Of a stretch of DNA of 64,000 nt, positions 9,047-17,783 are shown piece by piece. Both the position numbers and the translations under genes were made by a program. The stretch spans positions 868,001 through 932,000 of the forward strand of contig CAVXXI010000003.1 in the NCBI GenBank assembly GCA_963765725.1. The letters run 5' to 3'. Positions within the stretch are counted from its first letter, which is position 1, and each line of letters begins with the position of its first letter. The notes below the pieces were generated by a model, which did not search any database, was not told the DNA's origin, and saw only the letters and a list, made by a program, of their open reading frames with translations. The stretch comes from DASQEH01 sp963765725 (GTDB lineage Bacteria; Actinomycetota; Actinomycetes; Propionibacteriales; Nocardioidaceae).

Positions 9047-9643
9047 ATGAGCGGACCCCAGCGCCGCAGTGGCGGTGCCGGCGGCGGCCGAGGACGCGAC
9101 GACCGTCGCGGCGGCTCCGCGTCGGACAAGACCGCGTACCTCGAGCGGGTCGTGGCGACCAACCGTGTCGCCAAGGTCGTGAAGGGTGGTCGTCGGTTCA
9201 GCTTCACGGCCCTCGTTGTCGTCGGTGACGGTGACGGGCGGGTCGGAGTCGGCTACGGCAAGGCCAAGGAGTTCCCGGCGGCGATCGCCAAGGGCGTCGA
9301 AGAGGCCAAGAAGTCGATGTTCAGCGTTCCTCGCATCCAGGGCACCATCCCGCACCCCGTCCAGGGCGAGAAGGCGGCCGGCGTGGTCCTGCTGCGCCCC
9401 GCCGCCCCCGGTACCGGCGTGATCGCCGGCGGGCCGGTGCGGGCCGTCCTCGAGTGCGCGGGCATCCACGACGTGCTCAGCAAGTCGCTGGGCTCCTCCA
9501 ACGCCCTCAACATCGTCGGCGCGACGGTTGCCGCCCTGCGGATGCTGAAGGACCCCGAGGCGGTGGCCCTGCAGCGGGGACTGACCGTGGAGCAGGTGGC
9601 CCCGGCCGCGCTGCTGCGGGCCCGTGCCGAGGTGGTCGAGTGA
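9047..9643 (+). CDS. rpsE: 30S ribosomal protein S5
   Basis: 198 residues. A Gly/Arg-rich lead of ~30 residues precedes LERVVATNRVAKVVKGGRRF. GYGKAKEFPAAIAKGVEEAK and the end of the domain (GSSNALNIVGATVAAL) identify S5, which controls decoding fidelity at the mRNA entry. The ATG at 9047 is preceded by GAGAGAAGGTAG; an open frame upstream reads through rplR and is not used. TGATG overlap with rpmD. Confidence 0.98.
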   Translation: MSGPQRRSGGAGGGRGRDDRRGGSASDKTAYLERVVATNRVAKVVKGGRRFSFTALVVVGDGDGRVGVGYGKAKEFPAAIAKGVEEAKKSMFSVPRIQGTIPHPVQGEKAAGVVLLRPAAPGTGVIAGGPVRAVLECAGIHDVLSKSLGSSNALNIVGATVAALRMLKDPEAVALQRGLTVEQVAPAALLRARAEVVE

Positions 9644-9825
9644 TGACGCGGTTGAAGGTCCAGCAGATCCGGTCGAGCATCGGCCGCAAGAAGAACCAGC
9701 GCGACACACTGCGCAGCCTCGGGCTCAAGCGGATCGGCGACGTCGTCGTCAAGGAAGACCGCCCCGAGATCCGCGGGATGCTGGCCGCCGTGCCGCATCT
9801 CATCGTCGTCGAGGAGGTCGACTGA
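9643..9825 (+). CDS. rpmD: 50S ribosomal protein L30
   Basis: 60 residues, the normal size: RLKVQQIRSSIGRKKNQRDT, then LRSLGLKRIGD and the end VPHLIVVEEVD. Its ATG at 9643 shares one base with the rpsE stop. rplO begins two bases after its TGA at 9823-9825. Confidence 0.97.
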   Translation: MTRLKVQQIRSSIGRKKNQRDTLRSLGLKRIGDVVVKEDRPEIRGMLAAVPHLIVVEEVD

Positions 9826-9826
9826 C

Positions 9827-10267
9827 ATGACACTCAAGCTTCACCACCTGCGCCCGGCCCCGGGCGCCAAGACCGCCAAGACGCGCGTAGGGCGAGGCGA
9901 GGGCAGCAAGGGCAAGACGGCCGGCCGCGGTACCAAGGGCACCGGCTCGCGCTACCAGGTCTCGGCCGCCTTCCAGGGCGGCGCACTGCCGCTGCAGATG
10001 CGGATGCCGAAGCTGAGGGGCTTCAAGAGCCCCTTCCACGCCCAGTACCAGGTCGTCAACCTCGACCGGCTCGCCGAGCTGTTCCCCGACGGCGGTGAGG
10101 TGACACCAGAGACCCTCGTCACTCACGGCGCGGTCCGTGACAACGCGCCGGTCAAGGTCCTCGGAGGCGGTGAGATCGGGGTCGCGCTGCAGGTAAGCGC
10201 CCACGCGTTCTCGGCGTCCGCCAGAGACAAGATCACGGCAGCGGGTGGTACGGTCACGCAGCTCTGA
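9827..10267 (+). CDS. rplO: 50S ribosomal protein L15
   Basis: 146 residues: LKLHHLRPAPGAKTAKTRVG, the Gly/Lys-rich RGEGSKGKTAGRGTKGTGSR and the FQGGALPLQMRMPKLRGF segment. A late-assembly 50S protein. The following 182 bases before secY contain no gene; a GC-rich GCGCC/GGCGC pair lies right after the stop, and TTGGGG with TAGAGT 15 bases later (about 10339-10365) is only a weak promoter candidate. Confidence 0.97.
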   Translation: MTLKLHHLRPAPGAKTAKTRVGRGEGSKGKTAGRGTKGTGSRYQVSAAFQGGALPLQMRMPKLRGFKSPFHAQYQVVNLDRLAELFPDGGEVTPETLVTHGAVRDNAPVKVLGGGEIGVALQVSAHAFSASARDKITAAGGTVTQL

Positions 10268-10449
10268 GCGCCGCCAGGGGCGGGGGCGCGACCGGATCCG
10301 AGCAGTCGTGACGGGGACGATTGCGCCCGAGGCTACGTTGGGGGAGTAGTGGAACTGTTAGAGTCCGAACGAGTGCGTCCGCGTGGCGCTGCCGTCATCG
10401 CTTGTGACACGGAAGAGTTCCCCGACCGGGGGATCGCAGGGAGGACCCG

Positions 10450-11742
10450 GTGCTAGGCGCCTTCGTCAACGCGTTCAAGACCCCGGACTTGCGCCGCAAG
10501 ATCCTCTTCGTGCTGGGCATGATCGCGCTGTTCCGGCTGGGGTCGACGATCCCGGCGCCGGGCGTCGACTACGGCAACGTGCACACCTGCATCAACTCGG
10601 TGAAGTCCCAGGGCATCTACGGCCTGATCAACCTGTTCTCGGGCGGGGCGCTGCTCAAGCTGACCATCTTCGCCCTCGGGATCATGCCGTACATCACCGC
10701 GAGCATCATCCTGCAGCTCCTCACCGTCGTCATCCCGCGCCTGGAGACGCTCAAGAAGGAGGGTCAGGCCGGTACCGCCAAGATCACCCAGTACACGAGG
10801 TACCTCACGCTCGGGCTCGCGATCCTGCAGTCGACGGGCATCGTCGCCCTGGCACGTACCGGCCAGATCTTCCGCGGCTCCTGCGACCTGCCGTTGCTGG
10901 TGAACAACAAGCTCACGACGACCCTGCTGATGGTCATCACGATGACCGCGGGCACGGCGACGATCATGTGGCTCGGTGAGCTGATCACCGACCGCGGGAT
11001 CGGCAACGGGATGTCGATCCTCATCTTCACGTCGGTCGTGTCGGCGTTCCCGAGCGCGCTGTGGGGCATCAAGAACGAGCACGGCTGGGACGTGTTCGCC
11101 ATCGTCATCGGCGTCGGTCTGGTGATCATCGCGGCGGTCATCTTCATCGAGCAGGCCCAGCGCCGGATCCCGGTGCAGTACGCCCGCCGGATGGTGGGCC
11201 GCAAGATGTTCGGCGGCACCTCGACGTACATCCCGTTGAAGGTCAACCAGGCCGGCGTCATCCCCGTCATCTTCGCGAGCAGCCTGCTGTACCTGCCTGC
11301 GCTCGCCGCTCAGTTCAACCAGACGGCTCCGTGGTCGGCCTGGGTGAACGGGCACCTGGTGAAAGGCGACCACCCCGACTACATGCTGCTGTACTTCGCC
11401 CTGATCATCTTCTTCACGTACTTCTACGTCGCCATCACCTTCAACCCGGAGGAGGTCGCCGACAACATGAAGAAGTACGGCGGGTTCGTCCCCGGTATCC
11501 GGGCCGGCAAGCCCACCGAGGACTACCTCGCCTATGTCTTGTCCCGAATCACGTTCCCCGGCTCGCTCTACCTCGGGCTGATCGCCCTGGTCCCGCTGAT
11601 CGCGCTGCGGCTGCTGAACGCCACCCAGAGCTTTCCCTTCGGTGGCACGTCGTTGCTCATCATGGTCGGGGTGGGCCTCGACACCGTGAAACAGATCGAG
11701 AGCCAGCTGCAGCAGCGGCACTACGAAGGTTTCCTGCGCTGA
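10450..11742 (+). CDS. secY: Preprotein translocase channel subunit SecY
   Basis: 430 residues, normal length, with about ten hydrophobic segments (first FVLGMIALFRLGSTIPAPGV at ~20). ALGIMPYITASIILQLL and the cytoplasmic loop RRIPVQYARRMVGRK are SecY hallmarks. It forms the membrane channel with SecE and SecG. Start GTG at 10450 after GGAGGACCC. Stop TGA overlaps the adk ATG by one base. Confidence 0.98.
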   Translation: MLGAFVNAFKTPDLRRKILFVLGMIALFRLGSTIPAPGVDYGNVHTCINSVKSQGIYGLINLFSGGALLKLTIFALGIMPYITASIILQLLTVVIPRLETLKKEGQAGTAKITQYTRYLTLGLAILQSTGIVALARTGQIFRGSCDLPLLVNNKLTTTLLMVITMTAGTATIMWLGELITDRGIGNGMSILIFTSVVSAFPSALWGIKNEHGWDVFAIVIGVGLVIIAAVIFIEQAQRRIPVQYARRMVGRKMFGGTSTYIPLKVNQAGVIPVIFASSLLYLPALAAQFNQTAPWSAWVNGHLVKGDHPDYMLLYFALIIFFTYFYVAITFNPEEVADNMKKYGGFVPGIRAGKPTEDYLAYVLSRITFPGSLYLGLIALVPLIALRLLNATQSFPFGGTSLLIMVGVGLDTVKQIESQLQQRHYEGFLR

Positions 11743-12323
11743 TGCGGGTCCTCTTCATGGGCCCGCCAGGAGCCGGCAAGGGTACGCAGGCGGCCCTGGT
11801 CGCCGAGCACTTCGAGGTGCCCCAGATCTCGACCGGAGACATCTTCCGGGCCAATGCCGCGGCAGGTACCGAGCTCGGGCTGATCGCGAAGCGGTACATG
11901 AAGGCCGGCGAGTACGTGCCGGACGAGGTCACCAACGACATGGTCCGGGCCCGGCTGGCGGAGCCCGACGCGAGGCGGGGGTTCCTGCTCGACGGCTACC
12001 CGCGAACGGTCGACCAGGTCGCGCGGCTCGACGAGATGCTCGCCGACCTCGGTACCTCCCTCGACGGCGTCATCGTGCTCCAGGTCGACCGCGAGGAGCT
12101 GATCGCGCGGCTCCTGGAGCGCGCCCGTACGAGCGGGCGTGCCGACGACACCGAGGACGTGATCCGCTACCGGCAGGAGGTGTACGCCGAGCAGACCGCC
12201 CCGCTGCTGTCGCTGTACTCCGAGCGCGGACTGGTGGTCGAGGTCGACGGGCACGGCACGGTGGACGAGGTCGCCGAGCGCATCTGGAACGCCCTCGCCA
12301 TGCAAGACGTGAACGAGGCCTGA
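11742..12323 (+). CDS. adk: Adenylate kinase, short-lid form
   Basis: 193 residues; interconverts ATP + AMP and 2 ADP. P-loop GPPGAGKGTQ at residues 7-16; AMP site motifs ISTGDIFRA and LLDGYPRT; the lid is reduced to a short ARTSGRADDTEDV stretch without the zinc cysteines, as is usual in Actinobacteria. The ATG (TGATG with secY) is fixed by the MRVLFMGPPG start. Member of the secY-adk-map run. Confidence 0.97.
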   Translation: MRVLFMGPPGAGKGTQAALVAEHFEVPQISTGDIFRANAAAGTELGLIAKRYMKAGEYVPDEVTNDMVRARLAEPDARRGFLLDGYPRTVDQVARLDEMLADLGTSLDGVIVLQVDREELIARLLERARTSGRADDTEDVIRYRQEVYAEQTAPLLSLYSERGLVVEVDGHGTVDEVAERIWNALAMQDVNEA

Positions 12324-12326
12324 GCG

Positions 12327-13142
12327 GTGGGCCTGCGCGACCGCCGCATCGAGATCAAGACGCCTGATCAGATCGCCCTGATGCGGCAGGCGGGCCTGGT
12401 GGTGGCCGAGACGCTGGAGCTGCTCCGCGAGGCAGTCGCACCCGGTGTATCGACCCTCGAGCTGGACGCCATCGCCGAACGGCACATCCGCTCGCGAGGC
12501 GCCACGCCGAACTTTCTCGGCTACCACGGCTTCCCCGCCACGATCTGTACCTCGGTCAACGACGAGGTCGTCCACGGCATCCCCGGCGCACGGGTACTGC
12601 GCGACGGCGACGTCGTGTCGCTCGACTGCGGCGCGATCGTCGAGGGCTGGCACGGTGACGCGGCGATCACCGTCCCCGTCGGCGAGGTCGGCCCCGAGCT
12701 CATGGAGCTGGTGCGGGTATGCGAGGAGTCGCTGTGGCACGGGATGGCCGCGGCGCACCTCGGTGGCCACGTCAGCGACATCTCCGCCGCCGTCGAGTCC
12801 TACGTGTGCTCGCACGGCCGTTACGGCGTGGTCGAGGACTACGTCGGCCACGGGATCGGCTCGGCGATGCACATGCCACCGAGCGTTCCCAACTTCGGCC
12901 GGCCAGGGAAGGGTCCCAAGCTCGTACAGGGGATGGCGCTCGCCGTCGAGCCGATGATCACGTTGGGCACGATCGAGACGCACGTCCTCGACGACGACTG
13001 GACGGTCAAGACCGACGACGGGTCGTGGTCGGCGCACTTCGAGCACTCGTTCACGCTGACGCCCAAGGGCGCGCTGGTCCTCACCGCCGCAGACGGCGGC
13101 GCGACCAAGCTCGCCGAGCTCGGCGTCCCCTGCGCCGCCTGA
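12327..13142 (+). CDS. map: Type I methionine aminopeptidase
   Basis: 271 residues. Removes N-terminal Met from nascent proteins. Metal ligands are visible: D in SLDCGAIVEG and GDAAIT, H in YVGHGIGSAMHM, E in VEPMI and FEHSFTLT. GYHGFPATICTSVNDEVVHG is the substrate-pocket segment. GTG start at 12327, three bases after adk. In most relatives infA comes next; here two other genes intervene after a 220-base gap that holds a 12-base direct repeat (gggcgaccacag at about 13288 and 13311). Confidence 0.97.
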   Translation: MGLRDRRIEIKTPDQIALMRQAGLVVAETLELLREAVAPGVSTLELDAIAERHIRSRGATPNFLGYHGFPATICTSVNDEVVHGIPGARVLRDGDVVSLDCGAIVEGWHGDAAITVPVGEVGPELMELVRVCEESLWHGMAAAHLGGHVSDISAAVESYVCSHGRYGVVEDYVGHGIGSAMHMPPSVPNFGRPGKGPKLVQGMALAVEPMITLGTIETHVLDDDWTVKTDDGSWSAHFEHSFTLTPKGALVLTAADGGATKLAELGVPCAA

Positions 13143-13362
13143 GGCTGCCCTGGCCCGGGTCGGGTGGGCCGCCCCCCTGCCCCGAGCGATCCGAGCTCGA
13201 GGTAGTCCCAGCTACCTGGAGGTCGGATCTTGCTGGCGGCAAGGTGCCCAGGCGACGGGACGCCTGCCGACCGAGCAGGAAACGGTCGGGCGACCACAGC
13301 ACACCACAGTGGGCGACCACAGCGGTTGGGCTCGAGGAGTGCCGCGGCCTTAGGGTGAGCCC

Positions 13363-13611
13363 ATGGCTGATGACAAGGAGATCCGAAGTCACATCGGGGA
13401 CCTGGTTGCCGAGGAGCACCGGCTCAGGGAGAAGCGTTCGCGCGCGGAGATCTCCGCCGACGCCGAGCACGCCAGGCTGCGGGAGATCGAGACCGAGCTC
13501 GACCAGGCCTGGGACCTGCTGCGCCAGCGCGAGGCCCGCAGGGAGTTCGGTGAGAACCCCGACGAGGCTCGCCTCCGGTCCGAAGACGTCGTAGAGAGGT
13601 ACGAAGGCTGA
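13363..13611 (+). CDS. DUF2630 family small protein
   Basis: 82 residues, predicted all-helical and highly charged: IGDLVAEEHRLREKRSRAEI then LREIETELDQAWDLLRQREA and RREFGENPDEARLR. This matches DUF2630, a small actinobacterial family of unknown function. TTAGGG lies just 7 bases before the ATG, so the transcript may be leaderless. Its TGA overlaps the next gene (CTGA). The position inside the ribosomal superoperon is unusual. Confidence 0.85.
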   Translation: MADDKEIRSHIGDLVAEEHRLREKRSRAEISADAEHARLREIETELDQAWDLLRQREARREFGENPDEARLRSEDVVERYEG

Positions 13612-14219
13612 CCGAGTCCGAGGCGGCACCGCACGACATCGAGCAGCTCTTCTCCGGTGAGGACTGGTACGGCGAGGACCTCGCAGCCCGAAAGTTCACC
13701 GGCTGCCGCTTCGTCGACTGCGACCTCACGGAGTGCACAACCAATGGGGCGGTTTTCGAGGCGTGCCAGCTCGTCGGCTGCCGACTCAACGCGTCGACTC
13801 ATCGCAACACGGTGTTCGCGCGATGCACCTTCCGCCGCACGTCGTTCTTCGCAGCCGCCCTCCTCGGTTGCAAGCTCGTAGGCTCGGCCTTCTCGTCCTG
13901 CGCGCTCACGCCAATGCGGGTCGAGGGCGGGGACTGGTCCTTCGTGTCGTTGGAGGGCTCGGACCTCACCGGGGTGGACCTTTCCGGCGTACGCCTCGAC
14001 GAGGCCGACCTGTCCGGCGCGAACCTGACCCGGGCAACGTTCCGCGGAGCCCGCATGTCGCGCTCGGTGCTGGCCGGTGCCAGGCTGGACGAGACCGACC
14101 TCGCGGGTGCCGCCCTCGACGGTGTCGACCTTCGGGGCCTCGACTGGCGCCGCACCAAGCTCGATCCCGTGCAGCTGCTCCTGCTCGCCGAGCAGCTCGG
14201 GATCGACGTCAGCGAGTGA
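13608..14219 (+). CDS. Pentapeptide-repeat protein, Qnr/McbG-like
   Basis: About 203 residues of A(D/N)LXX-type pentapeptide repeats from about residue 30 (FTGCRFVDCDL) to about 185 (LDGVDLRGLDW), forming a predicted right-handed quadrilateral beta helix. The end LDPVQLLLLAEQLGIDVSE resembles the dimerising C-terminal helix of Qnr/McbG proteins, which mimic DNA and protect gyrase; gyrase protection here is inference. No ATG or GTG lies upstream of 13812, yet repeats begin well before it, so the start is probably the CTG at 13608 overlapping the DUF2630 stop, behind GAGAGG. A start at 13812 would cut off about 68 residues of coherent repeats. Confidence 0.82.
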   Translation: MTESEAAPHDIEQLFSGEDWYGEDLAARKFTGCRFVDCDLTECTTNGAVFEACQLVGCRLNASTHRNTVFARCTFRRTSFFAAALLGCKLVGSAFSSCALTPMRVEGGDWSFVSLEGSDLTGVDLSGVRLDEADLSGANLTRATFRGARMSRSVLAGARLDETDLAGAALDGVDLRGLDWRRTKLDPVQLLLLAEQLGIDVSE

Positions 14220-14288
14220 GGCCGTGGTCCGTCCGGGTCTCGCCACAGGCCCCGTCCACCACGACTCGGGGACCACGGGCCGGATTTC

Positions 14289-14315
14289 TTGATTTCGCCC
14301 TGTTGCGCGTAAACT
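14289..14315 (+). promoter_or_regulatory. Candidate promoter upstream of infA
   Basis: TTGATT at 14289-14294 and TAAACT at 14310-14315 with a 15-base spacer, in a locally AT-richer stretch between the pentapeptide gene and infA. The spacing is short, so this is tentative. It would place the infA-to-rplQ genes under their own promoter with a leader of about 165 bases. Confidence 0.35.
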
Positions 14316-14486
14316 TGGAGGTCGGCCCGCAACCGGGCCCGTATCGTCGTGCCCCGCGGCTGCCTGCTGACTCCTCGTCACAGGAGGGCGTGCGCCGAGG
14401 CGGCCGGGAGCAGACCATCAGTTACGCGGGCTCGACCGGGCTCACGTCACCACCACCCACCAGTACTGCGACAGATTGCGGAGGAT

Positions 14487-14708
14487 ATGCCGAAGAAGGA
14501 AGGGGTCATCGAGATCGAAGGCACCGTCGTCGAGGCGCTCCCGAACGCCATGTTCAGGGTCGAGCTCAACAACGGGCACAAGGTTCTCGCCCACATCAGC
14601 GGCAAGATGCGCCAGCACTACATCAGGATCCTCCCCGAGGACCGTGTGGTCGTGGAGCTGTCGCCGTACGACCTCACCCGCGGACGCATCGTCTACCGGT
14701 ACAAGTGA
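14487..14708 (+). CDS. infA: Translation initiation factor IF-1
   Basis: 73 residues, a single S1-like OB fold: KEGVIEIEGTVVEALPNAMF, NGHKVLAHISGKMR, YDLTRGRIVYRYK. Occupies the A site during initiation. ATG at 14487 is preceded by GGAGGAT and gives the family length; the open frame further upstream is not used. Followed by rpmJ after 85 bases. Confidence 0.97.
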   Translation: MPKKEGVIEIEGTVVEALPNAMFRVELNNGHKVLAHISGKMRQHYIRILPEDRVVVELSPYDLTRGRIVYRYK

Positions 14709-14793
14709 TCAGTCCAGTCCGAACCCGCCGTCAACCCCGCCCGCCGTCCGCGACTCTCCAAGCCGTGGCCGGCGAGCCGACCTGGAGAGCTCG

Positions 14794-14907
14794 ATGAAGG
14801 TCAACCCGAGCGTCAAGAAGATCTGCGACAAGTGCAAGGTGATCCGCCGCAACGGGCGGGTCATGGTCATCTGCGAGAACCCCCGCCACAAGCAGAGGCA
14901 GGGCTGA
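14794..14907 (+). CDS. rpmJ: 50S ribosomal protein L36, zinc-binding form
   Basis: 37 residues: MKVNPSVKKICDKCKVIRR, then VICENPRHKQRQG. The ligand set C-x2-C, C and H is complete, so this is the zinc (C+) form. ATG at 14794 after a GGAGAG box. The next 219 bases lack a gene but contain two small hairpins, CCCCGG/CCGGGG (14994-15013) and CCGCCTCC/GGAGCGG (15035-15054), a possible leader for rpsM. Confidence 0.96.
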   Translation: MKVNPSVKKICDKCKVIRRNGRVMVICENPRHKQRQG

Positions 14908-15126
14908 TCGCAACCTCCGAGGGCCGCCAGCAGGCGTACCTCACCCAAGCGTGGCCGCTCATCGCCGTACCCGAGAGGGCATGACGATGTCACCCCCGGA
15001 CCGAAGGCCGGGGCCCTGCCATTCGCACGGCGGACCGCCTCCTGCAAGGAGCGGCGAGCTACCGCGAGAGGCGGGCAGGGACGCGACACGTGAGACACCT
15101 TCGACCAACGAAAGGTTCACCGCCTG

Positions 15127-15504
15127 ATGGCACGCCTCGTCGGTGTCGACCTCCCGCGTGACAAGCGCATCGAGGTCGCACTCACCTACATATTCGGAAT
15201 CGGCAAGACCCGGGCACACGAGCTGCTCGACGCGACCGGCATCAACCCCGACACGCGTACCAACGCGCTGGGGGACGACGACCTGGTCAAGCTCCGCGAC
15301 TACATCGAGGGCCACTTCCAGATCGAGGGTGACCTTCGCCGCGAGGTGACCGCTGACATCCGCCGCAAGGTGGAGATCGGCAGCTACCAGGGCCGCAGGC
15401 ACCGTCAGGGCCTGCCCGTCCGCGGTCAGCGCACCAAGACCAACGCGCGTACCCGCAAGGGCCCCAAGCGCACGGTCGCCGGCCGCAAGAAGGCCGGAAA
15501 GTGA
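15127..15504 (+). CDS. rpsM: 30S ribosomal protein S13
   Basis: 125 residues: ARLVGVDLPRDKRIEVALTY, FGIGKTRAHELL, and the basic tail RGQRTKTNARTRKGPKRT. It makes the head bridge to the 50S subunit and contacts P-site tRNA. GAAAGG precedes the ATG. First of rpsM-rpsK-rpsD-rpoA-rplQ, the alpha operon. Confidence 0.98.
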   Translation: MARLVGVDLPRDKRIEVALTYIFGIGKTRAHELLDATGINPDTRTNALGDDDLVKLRDYIEGHFQIEGDLRREVTADIRRKVEIGSYQGRRHRQGLPVRGQRTKTNARTRKGPKRTVAGRKKAGK

Positions 15505-15534
15505 CCCGTCCCGTCGTCGTCAGGAGTAAGTGAG

Positions 15535-15942
15535 ATGCCCCCCAAGGCCCGCCAGGCGGCCGGCACGAAGAAGGTCCGCCGCAAGGAGAAGAAGAACATC
15601 GCCGTGGGCCATGCCCACATCAAGAGCACCTTCAACAACACCATCGTGACGATCACCGACCCCAACGGCGGCGTGATCTCGTGGGCCAGCGCCGGCACCG
15701 TCGGCTTCAAGGGCTCGCGCAAGTCCACGCCGTACGCCGCGCAGATGGCCGCCGAGGCGGCCGGACGGCGCGCGATGGACCACGGCATGAAGAAGATCGA
15801 CGTCTTCGTCAAGGGCCCCGGCTCCGGACGCGAGACCGCGATCCGTTCGTTGGGCGCCGTCGGCCTCGAGGTCGGCACGATCCAAGACGTCACCCCCAGC
15901 CCGCACAACGGATGCCGCCCCCCCAAGCGGCCCCGCGTCTGA
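15535..15942 (+). CDS. rpsK: 30S ribosomal protein S11
   Basis: 135 residues: basic N-terminus, then GHAHIKSTFNNTIVTITD, AAQMAAEAAGRRAMDHGMKK and the C-terminal PSPHNGCRPPKRPRV. Platform protein near the mRNA exit. ATG after AGGAGTAAGTG. Confidence 0.98.
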   Translation: MPPKARQAAGTKKVRRKEKKNIAVGHAHIKSTFNNTIVTITDPNGGVISWASAGTVGFKGSRKSTPYAAQMAAEAAGRRAMDHGMKKIDVFVKGPGSGRETAIRSLGAVGLEVGTIQDVTPSPHNGCRPPKRPRV

Positions 15943-15972
15943 TCCCCGAGCACGAGAAGGAGACGAGTTCAC

Positions 15973-16581
15973 ATGGCCCGCTACACCGGACCCATGACGA
16001 AGAAGTCCCGTCGCCTGGGGGTCGACCTCATCGGCGGGGACGCGGCGTACGAACGCCGGCCCTACCCGCCCGGCCAGCACGGCCGCGGCCGGATCAAGGA
16101 GTCGGAGTACCGCAACCAGCTGCTCGAGAAGCAGAAGGCCCGGTACACGTACGGCGTACTGGAGAAGCAGTTCGCGAACTACTACAAGGAGGCCAGCCGT
16201 CGTAAGGGCAAGACCGGCGACAACCTGCTGGCCCTGCTCGAAGGCCGCCTCGACAACGTCGTGTACCGCGCCGGGTTCGCCCGGACCCGGCGGCACGCGA
16301 GGCAGCTGGTCAACCACGGCCACTTCCAGGTCAACGGCCGCAAGGTCGACATCCCGTCGTTCCAGGTGGCGGCGCACGACGTGATCGACGTTCGCGCCAA
16401 GTCCATCGAGACCACCCCGTTCATCATCGCCCGTGAGACGCATGGCGAGCGGATCGTCCCGGCCTGGCTCGAGGTCATCCCCAACAAGATGCGCGTGCTC
16501 GTCCACCAGCTCCCGGTCCGCCAGCAGATCGACGTACCGGTCCAGGAACAGCTGATCGTCGAGTACTACTCCAAGAAGTAA
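15973..16581 (+). CDS. rpsD: 30S ribosomal protein S4
   Basis: 202 residues, the zinc-free form: the N-terminal region (RYTGPMTKKSRRLGVDL, YPPGQHGRGR) lacks the CxxC pairs. The S4 RNA-binding domain is seen in LDNVVYRAGFARTRRHARQ and VNGRKVDIPSF. Initiates 16S rRNA folding and regulates the alpha operon in many bacteria. ATG after AAGGAGACG. Confidence 0.98.
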   Translation: MARYTGPMTKKSRRLGVDLIGGDAAYERRPYPPGQHGRGRIKESEYRNQLLEKQKARYTYGVLEKQFANYYKEASRRKGKTGDNLLALLEGRLDNVVYRAGFARTRRHARQLVNHGHFQVNGRKVDIPSFQVAAHDVIDVRAKSIETTPFIIARETHGERIVPAWLEVIPNKMRVLVHQLPVRQQIDVPVQEQLIVEYYSKK

Positions 16582-16712
16582 CCCGCGGGCGTCAGCCCGA
16601 GGGAGTCGAGACCGGCCCCGCCTCGAAGGGGTCGTGGCCGGGATCGACGCCAGAACACCTGTCCGCAATCTGCGCCGTCAAATGAAGGGTGGCGCAGGAA
16701 GGAAGAGCTACC

Positions 16713-17729
16713 GTGCTTATCGCCCAGCGTCCGTCCCTGTCCGAAGAGGTCGTCGGTGAACACCGCGCGCGCTTCTCGATCGAACCGCTCGAGCCCGGCT
16801 TCGGGTACACCCTCGGCAACTCCCTGCGACGCACCCTGCTGTCGTCCATCCCCGGTGCGGCGGTGACGTCGATCCGGGTCGACGGGGTGCTTCACGAGTT
16901 CTCCACGATCCCGGGTGTCCGGGAGGACGTCACCGAGGTCATCTTGAACCTCAAGCAGATCGTCGTCTCCTCCGAGCACGACGAGCCCGTCACCATGTAC
17001 CTGCGCAAGCAGGGCCCCGGTCAGGTGACCGCAGCCGACATCGCGCCCCCGGCCGGCGTCGAGGTGCACAACACCGACCTCGTGCTCGCCACCCTCAACG
17101 ACAAGGGCAAGCTCGACATGGAGCTCGTCGTCGAGCGCGGCCGCGGCTACGTGTCCGCCGTGCAGAACAAGGCGGGTGACACCGAGATCGGCCGGATGCC
17201 CGTCGACTCCATCTACTCACCCGTGCTCAAGGTGACCTACAAGGTCGAGGCGACCCGTGTCGAGCAGCGTACGGACTTCGACCGGCTGATCATCGACGTC
17301 GAGACCAAGCCGTCGATGAAGCCTCGCGACGCGCTCGCCTCCGCCGGCAAGACGCTCGTCGAGCTGTTCGGCCTGGCCCGAGAGCTCAACGTGGAGGCGG
17401 AGGGGATCGAGATCGGCCCCTCACCCGTCGACGAGCAGCTCGCTGCCGACCTGGCACTGCCGGTCGAGGACCTCAACCTCACCGTGCGGTCGTACAACTG
17501 CCTCAAGCGCGAGGGGATCCACACCGTCGGTGAGCTGCTGTCGCGGAGCGAGCAGGACCTGCTCGACATCCGCAACTTCGGCTCCAAGTCGATCGACGAG
17601 GTCAAGGCGAAGCTCGCCGAGATGGGCCTCGGGCTCAAGGACAGCGCACCCGGCTTCGACCCCAGCCTCGTCATCGACTCCTACGACGAGGACGACGACG
17701 CCAGCTTCGCCGAGGACGAGCAGTACTAA
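16713..17729 (+). CDS. rpoA: RNA polymerase alpha subunit
   Basis: 338 residues from the GTG at 16713 (LIAQRPSLSEEVVGEHRARF), chosen because an AGGAAGGAAG box sits 8-16 bases upstream and the length then equals the actinobacterial norm; a GTG at 16689 would add 8 residues. N-terminal assembly domain (GYTLGNSLRRTLLSSIPGAA), acidic linker, C-terminal domain with LNLTVRSYNCLKREGIHTVG that contacts UP elements and activators, and an acidic tail. Confidence 0.97.
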   Translation: MLIAQRPSLSEEVVGEHRARFSIEPLEPGFGYTLGNSLRRTLLSSIPGAAVTSIRVDGVLHEFSTIPGVREDVTEVILNLKQIVVSSEHDEPVTMYLRKQGPGQVTAADIAPPAGVEVHNTDLVLATLNDKGKLDMELVVERGRGYVSAVQNKAGDTEIGRMPVDSIYSPVLKVTYKVEATRVEQRTDFDRLIIDVETKPSMKPRDALASAGKTLVELFGLARELNVEAEGIEIGPSPVDEQLAADLALPVEDLNLTVRSYNCLKREGIHTVGELLSRSEQDLLDIRNFGSKSIDEVKAKLAEMGLGLKDSAPGFDPSLVIDSYDEDDDASFAEDEQY

Positions 17730-17783
17730 GTCTCAGCACCGTCTATCCGAGTACCTGACACGGCTCGGGAGAGTGAGAACGAC

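Noticed and set aside
13081..14381. Minus-strand open frames opposite the DUF2630 and pentapeptide genes
   Set aside because: Their sequence mirrors the repeats of the pentapeptide gene and has no family features.
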